Shown here: in pieces, positions 59,359 through 64,000 of the stretch
Position numbering within the stretch: the first letter of the stretch is position 1
Layout of the letters: the number at the start of each line of letters is the position of its first letter
Source: Aquisalimonas lutea
GTDB lineage: Bacteria; Pseudomonadota; Gammaproteobacteria; Nitrococcales; Aquisalimonadaceae
NCBI RefSeq assembly: GCF_030409225.1
Contig: NZ_JAUFPK010000001.1
Coordinates: forward strand, 1,913,566 to 1,977,565
Reading direction: 5' to 3'
Length of the DNA: 64,000 bases
Position numbers and translations under genes: made by a program
Notes under the pieces: model-generated
Seen by the model: only the letters and a program-made list of their open reading frames with translations
The model's database searches: none
Told to the model about the DNA's origin: nothing

Positions 59359-60030
59359 TTACGTGCCTTGCTCGGCACCGTTCTGCCCCGGAATCCCGAT
59401 GTGGGCATCCCACCGGTTGACGATCTCGCAGAAGAGGTCCGCCGTCTTCTCGGCGTCGTAGACAGCTGAGTGCGCCTCCTGGCCGTCCCAGCCCAGCCCC
59501 GCGGTGCGCAGGGCCTTGGCGAGCACGGTCTGGCCGAAGGCCAGGCCGGCCAGGGTGGCCGTGTCGAAGCTGCCGAAGGGATGGAACGGGTTGCGGCGGA
59601 TACCGCAGCGCTCCACCGCCGCGTTGAGGAAGTTCAGGTCGAACGTGGCGTTGTGGCCCACCAGGATCGCCCGGGTGCAGCCGGTGTCCCGCACTTCCTG
59701 GCGGATGGGCTTGAAGATGCGGCCGAGGGCGTCCTGCTCGCCGTAGGCGATGCGCAGTGGGTGATCCGGGTCGATGCCGTTGATCTCCAGGGACTTGGGA
59801 TCGATGTTGGCACCCTCGAACGGGCGCACGTGCAGGGAATGGGTCTCCGCGCGGTAGAGCCGCCCCTGCTCGTCCATGCGCACGATCACGGCGGCGAGCT
59901 GGAGCAGGGCATCGGTCTGCGAATTCAGTCCGCCCGTCTCCACGTCCACCACCACCGGCAGGAAGCTGCGGAAGCGGCGGGCGATGGCGCTGGCCGGAGC
60001 CGGGGCGGTTGCGGAATCTTGCTCGGACAT
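59359..60030 (-). CDS. rnt: ribonuclease T
   Basis: The 223-residue DEDD exonuclease trims the 3' end of tRNA and other stable RNAs. Catalytic acids lie in [20 protein letters not shown] (Asp and Glu), [17 protein letters not shown] (Asp) and [17 protein letters not shown] (His and Asp). The N-terminal ~20 residues are a non-conserved Ser/Ala leader. It follows pyrC by 32 bp, the Pseudomonas pyrC-rnt pair. Confidence 0.95.
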   Translation of the reverse strand: MSEQDSATAPAPASAIARRFRSFLPVVVDVETGGLNSQTDALLQLAAVIVRMDEQGRLYRAETHSLHVRPFEGANIDPKSLEINGIDPDHPLRIAYGEQDALGRIFKPIRQEVRDTGCTRAILVGHNATFDLNFLNAAVERCGIRRNPFHPFGSFDTATLAGLAFGQTVLAKALRTAGLGWDGQEAHSAVYDAEKTADLFCEIVNRWDAHIGIPGQNGAEQGT

Positions 60031-60062
60031 ACGGATCGTCTCGCGAATGGTGGCGGATCGGC

Positions 60063-61094
60063 TCAGCAAAGGCGCCAGGGAACGGACGTGCCGGCGCGCA
60101 GCGGCACGATGCGCTGCCCGCCGAACGGGTAGTCCTCCGGCAGCGTCCACGGCTCGCGTGCCAGGGTGATGGTGTCCCGGTTGCGGGGCAGACCGTAGAA
60201 ATCCGGGCCGAAATGGCTGGCGAACCCTTCCAGACGGTCCAGGCGGCCGGCCTGCTCGAAGATCTCCGCGTACAGCTCGATGGCCGCCGGGGCGGTGAAG
60301 CAGCCGGCGCAGCCGCAGGCGGCCTCCTTGTCGCCCCGGGCATGGGGGGCGCTGTCGGTGCCCAGGAAGAACTTCGGGTTCCCCGAGGTCGCGGCCTCCA
60401 GCAGCGCCCGGCGGTCGTCCTCGCGCTTGAGAATGGGCAGGCAGTAGTAGTGCGGCCGGATGCCGCCCACCAGCATGTGATTGCGGTTGTACAGCAGGTG
60501 CTGCACGGTGATGGTCGCGCTGACGTTGGCGGGCGCGTCGCGGACGAACTCCATGGCCGCGCGGGTGGTGATGTGCTCGCAGACCACGCGCAGGCGCGGG
60601 TGGCGCTGGAGCAGGGGGGCCAGGCGGTCGTCCAGGAAGCGCGCCTCGCGGTCGAAGATGTCCACGCCCTCGGTGGTGATCTCGCCGTGGATGAGCAGCG
60701 GCAGCCCCGCCTCGGTCATCGCGGCCAGGGTCTCGTCGCAGTGGCGCAGGTCCGTGACTCCGGCATCCGAGTTGGTGGTGGCCCCGGCCGGGTAGAGCTT
60801 GACGCCGTGAATGAAGCCGCTGGCCGCGGCTTCATCCACCGTCTCCGGGGGCGTGTTGTCCGTGAGATACAGCGTCATCAGGGGCTCGAACGCGCTGCCC
60901 GGCGGCAGCGCCGCGAGGATGCGCTCCCGGTAGCCCCGCGCCTGCTCCACCGTGGTCACCGGCGGGCGCAGGTTGGGCATGATGATCGCCCGGGCGAAGC
61001 GCCGGGCGGAGAAGGGCAGCACGTCGGCGACGACCTCGCCGTCACGCAGGTGTAGATGCCAGTCGTCGGGCCGGGTCAGGATGAGTCGGTCCAT
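60063..61094 (-). CDS. pyrC: dihydroorotase, class II
   Basis: The 343-residue zinc enzyme closes carbamoyl-aspartate to dihydroorotate in pyrimidine synthesis. Metal ligands are in [13 protein letters not shown], the carbamylated Lys in [15 protein letters not shown], His in [19 protein letters not shown] and VCEHITTR, and Asp in [15 protein letters not shown]. It is the homodimeric E. coli-like type. The promoter should lie in the 131-bp gap to the divergent thioesterase. Confidence 0.97.
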   Translation of the reverse strand: MDRLILTRPDDWHLHLRDGEVVADVLPFSARRFARAIIMPNLRPPVTTVEQARGYRERILAALPPGSAFEPLMTLYLTDNTPPETVDEAAASGFIHGVKLYPAGATTNSDAGVTDLRHCDETLAAMTEAGLPLLIHGEITTEGVDIFDREARFLDDRLAPLLQRHPRLRVVCEHITTRAAMEFVRDAPANVSATITVQHLLYNRNHMLVGGIRPHYYCLPILKREDDRRALLEAATSGNPKFFLGTDSAPHARGDKEAACGCAGCFTAPAAIELYAEIFEQAGRLDRLEGFASHFGPDFYGLPRNRDTITLAREPWTLPEDYPFGGQRIVPLRAGTSVPWRLC

Positions 61095-61225
61095 GCGTTT
61101 CGTGTCAGCGTGTCGGTGAAGGCCGCAGAGTATAACGCGATGGTAGCCCGATGGGGGCCTCGGATGCCCACGGATTGCCGGTGGATATGGTACGAATACC
61201 ACCGGACGGGCAACCGGAGAACGGC

Positions 61226-61660
61226 ATGGCACGGGACGACTTTCGCCTGCTGCACGCCGAGCGCGTGCGCTGGGGCGAGGCGGACATGCAGGGCGTGGTG
61301 TTCAACGCCCACTACCTGACCTATATCGACGTCGGCGTCACGGAGTACTTCCGGGCCCTGGCGGCGGACCAGGGCGATCCCCCGGTGGGCGGCGGCGATT
61401 TCTTCATGGTGCGCACGGAGCTGGATTTCTATGCCTCCGCCGAGTTCGACGACGTCATCGACATCGGCGCCCGCATCGTGCGTTTCGGCAGCAGCAGCGT
61501 GGAGTGGTGCGCCGAGATCCACCGCGGTGACAGCCATCTCATCACCGCGCGCATGATCTACGTCCACGCCGACGTCGACTCCCGCGGCAAGCAGCCCGTC
61601 CCGGAGGCCTTCAAGCAGCAGGTCGCCGCCTTCGAGCGGCTCCGGCCGGAAGGGGTGTAG
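61226..61660 (+). CDS. acyl-CoA thioesterase (4HBT hotdog family)
   Basis: The 144-residue hotdog-fold protein shows the 4-hydroxybenzoyl-CoA-thioesterase/YbgC pattern: [20 protein letters not shown] then [17 protein letters not shown]. It hydrolyses acyl-CoA esters, but the exact chain length is unknown. I chose ATG 61226 because it leaves a standard N-terminus before the first strand. No Tol-Pal genes are next to it, so it is not the usual ybgC locus. Confidence 0.88.
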   Translation: MARDDFRLLHAERVRWGEADMQGVVFNAHYLTYIDVGVTEYFRALAADQGDPPVGGGDFFMVRTELDFYASAEFDDVIDIGARIVRFGSSSVEWCAEIHRGDSHLITARMIYVHADVDSRGKQPVPEAFKQQVAAFERLRPEGV

Positions 61661-61695
61661 GCGGTCGCGACAGGAAGGCTGCGTCGTGCAGTACC

Positions 61696-61873
61696 GTAGG
61701 AGCGACGTGAGTCGCGACCGTTGCGGGCACCTGCTCCTGATCTCGTCGGGGCTGAAGCCCCTCCCACAGCACTCCGCAGCAAGCCTTACCGAAGCCGTGT
61801 GGGAGCGGCTTCAGCCGCGACATTCCAGAGAACCGGAGTCATCTGCAACGGTCGCGACTTACGTCGCTCCTAC
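61696..61873. repeat. REP cluster 8
   Basis: Four REP units (GCGAC, GGGGC, GCGGC, GCGAC) lie in alternating orientation between the convergent thioesterase and alcohol-dehydrogenase genes. They fill most of the 248-bp gap. Confidence 0.85.
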
Positions 61874-61908
61874 AGCCGCATTCAGCCCGGGTTCAGGCCC
61901 AGCGGCGT

Positions 61909-63009
61909 TCACTCGAACAGGATCACCCCGCGGGCGTTGCGGCCGGCCTCCATGTCCGCGAAGGCCCGGGGCGCCTCCTCGATGGTGTAGCGCTGGCTGA
62001 CCAGCTCGTCGAGGAGCAGCTGGCCGCCGGCGTACAGCCCGAACAGCCGCGGGAAGTCGTAGCGCGGCCGCGCGGAGCCGAACCAGCTGCCGCGGATGCC
62101 CCGCTCCTGGGCGGGCAGGGAGAGGGTGTTGATCCGGGTCATGTCGTCGCGGGGGGCGACGCCGACGATGATCACGGTGCCGCCCTTGCCCAGGCAGGCG
62201 TAGGCCTGCTCGGCGACTGCGCCGCGGCCGACGCACTCGAAGGCGTAGTCCGCGCCTCCGGTGAGCTTGCGCACGGCCTTCGGCGCCTTGTCGTCGGCCA
62301 GCACCGTGTCGGTGGCGCCGAACTGCCGGGCGGTCTCCAGCTTGTCCTCCGACATGTCCACGGCGACGATCTGCCGGGCGCCGGCGATGCGGCAGCCCTG
62401 GATGACGTTGAGCCCGACGCCGCCGGCGCCGAACACCACGGCGGTGCTGCCCGGCTCCAGCTGCGCGGTGTTGAACACGGCGCCGACGCCGGTCATCACG
62501 GCGCAGCCCACCAGGGCGGCGCGGTCCATGGGCACGTCGTCGGTCACGGGCACGACGTTGTTCACGTGCAGGGTGGCGTACTCGGCCATGACGCCGCAGC
62601 CGGAGAACACGTTCAGGGCGTTGCCGTCGCCGTCATGGGTGCGCACGGTGCCGTCGGGCAGGGTGGTCAGGGCGGAGTTCACCGTCTCGCAGAGCACCGG
62701 GCGGCCGGCGTTGCAGTAGCGGCAGGTGCCGCACATGCTCACGAAGGAGGTGATGACCCGGTCGCCGGCCTGGAAATCTTCCACGCCCTCGCCCACGGCG
62801 ACCACTTCGCCGGCGCCTTCGTGGCCGAGCACCAGCGGCGGCGGGAAGGCGATGACGCCGGTGGCCGCGGACAGGTCGCTGTGGCACACGCCGCAGGCGT
62901 GCAGGCGGATCGTCACCTCGTCGCGGCGGGGCGGCTCCACCTGGATTGTCTCGACGCCGATGGGCTGGTTCCAGTCACGGCAGACGGCAGCGCGGGCGGT
63001 TCGGGTCAT
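61909..63009 (-). CDS. zinc-dependent alcohol dehydrogenase
   Basis: The 366-residue medium-chain dehydrogenase resembles the class III/aryl-alcohol group. Catalytic zinc ligands are Cys in HACGVCHSDLS and His in VLGHEGAGEVVAVGEGVEDF. The structural zinc loop is CGTCRYCNAGRPVLC. The NAD-binding Rossmann loop VVFGAGGVGLNVIQGCRIAG is intact. The substrate alcohol cannot be predicted. It is divergent from argG. Confidence 0.93.
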   Translation of the reverse strand: MTRTARAAVCRDWNQPIGVETIQVEPPRRDEVTIRLHACGVCHSDLSAATGVIAFPPPLVLGHEGAGEVVAVGEGVEDFQAGDRVITSFVSMCGTCRYCNAGRPVLCETVNSALTTLPDGTVRTHDGDGNALNVFSGCGVMAEYATLHVNNVVPVTDDVPMDRAALVGCAVMTGVGAVFNTAQLEPGSTAVVFGAGGVGLNVIQGCRIAGARQIVAVDMSEDKLETARQFGATDTVLADDKAPKAVRKLTGGADYAFECVGRGAVAEQAYACLGKGGTVIIVGVAPRDDMTRINTLSLPAQERGIRGSWFGSARPRYDFPRLFGLYAGGQLLLDELVSQRYTIEEAPRAFADMEAGRNARGVILFE

Positions 63010-63154
63010 GATTCAGTTCTCCATTTTGTATCATTTCCGGTGAGTGTAGCAGGCATCGCGGCGCTGCTGTATGCCGCCGGCTTGCACTCGCGGACGCCAG
63101 GCCGGATCATTGCGGCAGTCCTCGTGGTCCCCGGCGTTTCGGGCGGATCAGGGG

Positions 63155-63265
63155 CCGCCGGTCGGGTGTTCCGGTCACGGACACGCTGTGAATCCATCCA
63201 TGGACGCTCGACACCGGCCATCCATGGCCGGTGACGGTCCGTGACCGGAACCCCCGACCGGCGGC
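63155..63265. repeat. palindromic element before argG
   Basis: A 29-bp outer stem with one mismatch pairs 63155-63182 with 63237-63264. Inside, CACCGGCC/GGCCGGTG (63211-63232) forms a hairpin with loop ATCCAT, and TCCATCCATGGA forms a second. On the minus strand the loops read ATGGAT. The layout recalls the elements at 15003-15227 and 15352-15585. It fills about a third of the 315-bp divergent adh-argG gap; the rest holds no recognised signal. Confidence 0.75.
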
Positions 63266-63324
63266 GTGCCAGGGTTCCACGATAGGTACACGCGGCTGAT
63301 GCACGACATCCATGGGAGTGCTCC

Positions 63325-64000
63325 ATGAGCAAGGTGAACAAGGTGGTGCTCGCCTATTCGGGCGGGTTGGACACGTCGGTCATCCTGGAATGGCTGAAGG
63401 ATACCTACGACTGCGAGGTGGTGACCTTCACCGCCGATCTGGGCCAGGGCGAGGAGCTGGAGCCGGCCCGGGAGAAGGCGAAGCAGTTCGGGGTCAAGGA
63501 GATCTACATCGACGACCTGCGCGAGGAGTTCGCGCGGGATTTCGTCTTCCCCATGTTCCGCGCCAACGCCATCTACGAGGGCGAGTACCTGCTGGGCACC
63601 TCCATCGCGCGGCCGCTCATCGCCAAGCGGCAGGTGGAGATCGCCCGGGAGACCGGCGCCGACGCCGTCGCCCACGGGGCTACCGGCAAGGGCAATGATC
63701 AGGTGCGCTTCGAGCTCGGCTACTACGGCCTGGAGCCGGGCATCAAGGTGATCGCTCCCTGGCGCGAGTGGGATCTGCTCTCCCGGGAGAAGCTGCTGGC
63801 CTACGCCGAGAACAAGGGCATTCCCATCGAGGGCAAGAAGGAGGGCGGCTCGCCGTACTCCATGGATGCCAATCTCCTGCACATCTCCTACGAGGGCGGC
63901 GTGCTGGAAGACCCCTGGGCGGAGGCCGAGGAGTCCATGTGGCGCTGGTCCGTGGCGCCGGAGGATGCCCCGGACCGGCCGCAGTACGTGGAGCTCACCT
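63325..64000 (+). CDS. argG: argininosuccinate synthase (3' end outside window)
   Basis: The first 225 residues of the ATP-dependent ligase joining citrulline and aspartate are visible. The P-loop-like nucleotide site [19 protein letters not shown] is complete. [18 protein letters not shown] and the citrulline/aspartate-binding [20 protein letters not shown] follow. GGGAG lies 8 bp before the ATG. It completes the ArgD-ArgF-ArgG trio found within 8 kb. Confidence 0.97.
   Translation, partial: MSKVNKVVLAYSGGLDTSVILEWLKDTYDCEVVTFTADLGQGEELEPAREKAKQFGVKEIYIDDLREEFARDFVFPMFRANAIYEGEYLLGTSIARPLIAKRQVEIARETGADAVAHGATGKGNDQVRFELGYYGLEPGIKVIAPWREWDLLSREKLLAYAENKGIPIEGKKEGGSPYSMDANLLHISYEGGVLEDPWAEAEESMWRWSVAPEDAPDRPQYVELT

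Overview
The window is bacterial chromosome of high GC content, densely packed with short gaps. The gene content points to a gammaproteobacterium. The run leuC-leuD-leuB-asd-fimV-truA-trpF-(trpBA)-accD-folC-SPOR-cvpA-purF-metZ follows the order known from Pseudomonas and relatives, and rnfABCDGE-nth, psd and a pyrC-rnt pair are also typical of that class. Many proteins are rich in Asp and Glu (FimV, the SPOR protein, CvpA). Together with an ectoine-hydrolase/creatinase-like protein and an Rnf complex, this would fit a moderate halophile such as a member of the Ectothiorhodospiraceae, but that placement is an inference. No rRNA, tRNA, CRISPR array, prophage or complete insertion sequence was seen.

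Layout. 1-5.4 kb: partial HCCA-isomerase-like gene, bactofilin, degenerate methyltransferase, nudC, flavodoxin-type reductase, EamA exporter and a GIY-YIG protein. 5.4-15 kb: pckA, an M24 amidohydrolase, small membrane proteins, a GlcG-like protein, psd and a SCO1 copper chaperone, then prmB, aroC and an MFS transporter. 15.0-15.7 kb: a gene-free stretch holding two inverted copies of a folded repeat. 15.7-34.2 kb: the leucine/asd/fimV/trp/acc/fol/pur/met block, broken only by a CbiQ-like gene and a MITE. 34-40 kb: glycerate kinase, methyltransferase, coiled-coil protein, tpx, a GNAT-nitrilase fusion and an isochorismatase-type hydrolase. 39.7-50.6 kb, all minus strand: slyD-like, DUF1841, nth, the rnf operon and a TAXI-type TRAP transporter. 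50.8-55.3 kb: acyltransferase, arsR-arsC-acr3, chrA. 55.3-64 kb: argF, argD, grxD, sodA, rnt, pyrC, thioesterase, alcohol dehydrogenase, and the start of argG.

Function. The window serves mainly amino-acid (Leu, Lys/Thr/Met, Trp, Arg, Met-Cys), purine, pyrimidine, folate and fatty-acid synthesis. It adds membrane energy coupling (Rnf), carboxylate uptake (TRAP), arsenic and chromate resistance, and peroxide and superoxide defence.

Repeats are the most unusual part. There are four classes. (1) REP/REPIN-like units with covarying stems fill eight gaps, mostly at 3' ends. (2) A 274-bp MITE with 25-bp inverted ends sits in a CTAG target and supplies the stop codon of the gene upstream. (3) A family ends in CAGCGTTTCCTTA. 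(4) A set of multi-branched palindromic elements (two before leuC, one before argG) has long outer stems that differ completely in sequence between copies yet remain fully paired, and hairpin loops built around GGA. Class 4 is the best candidate for an undescribed system.
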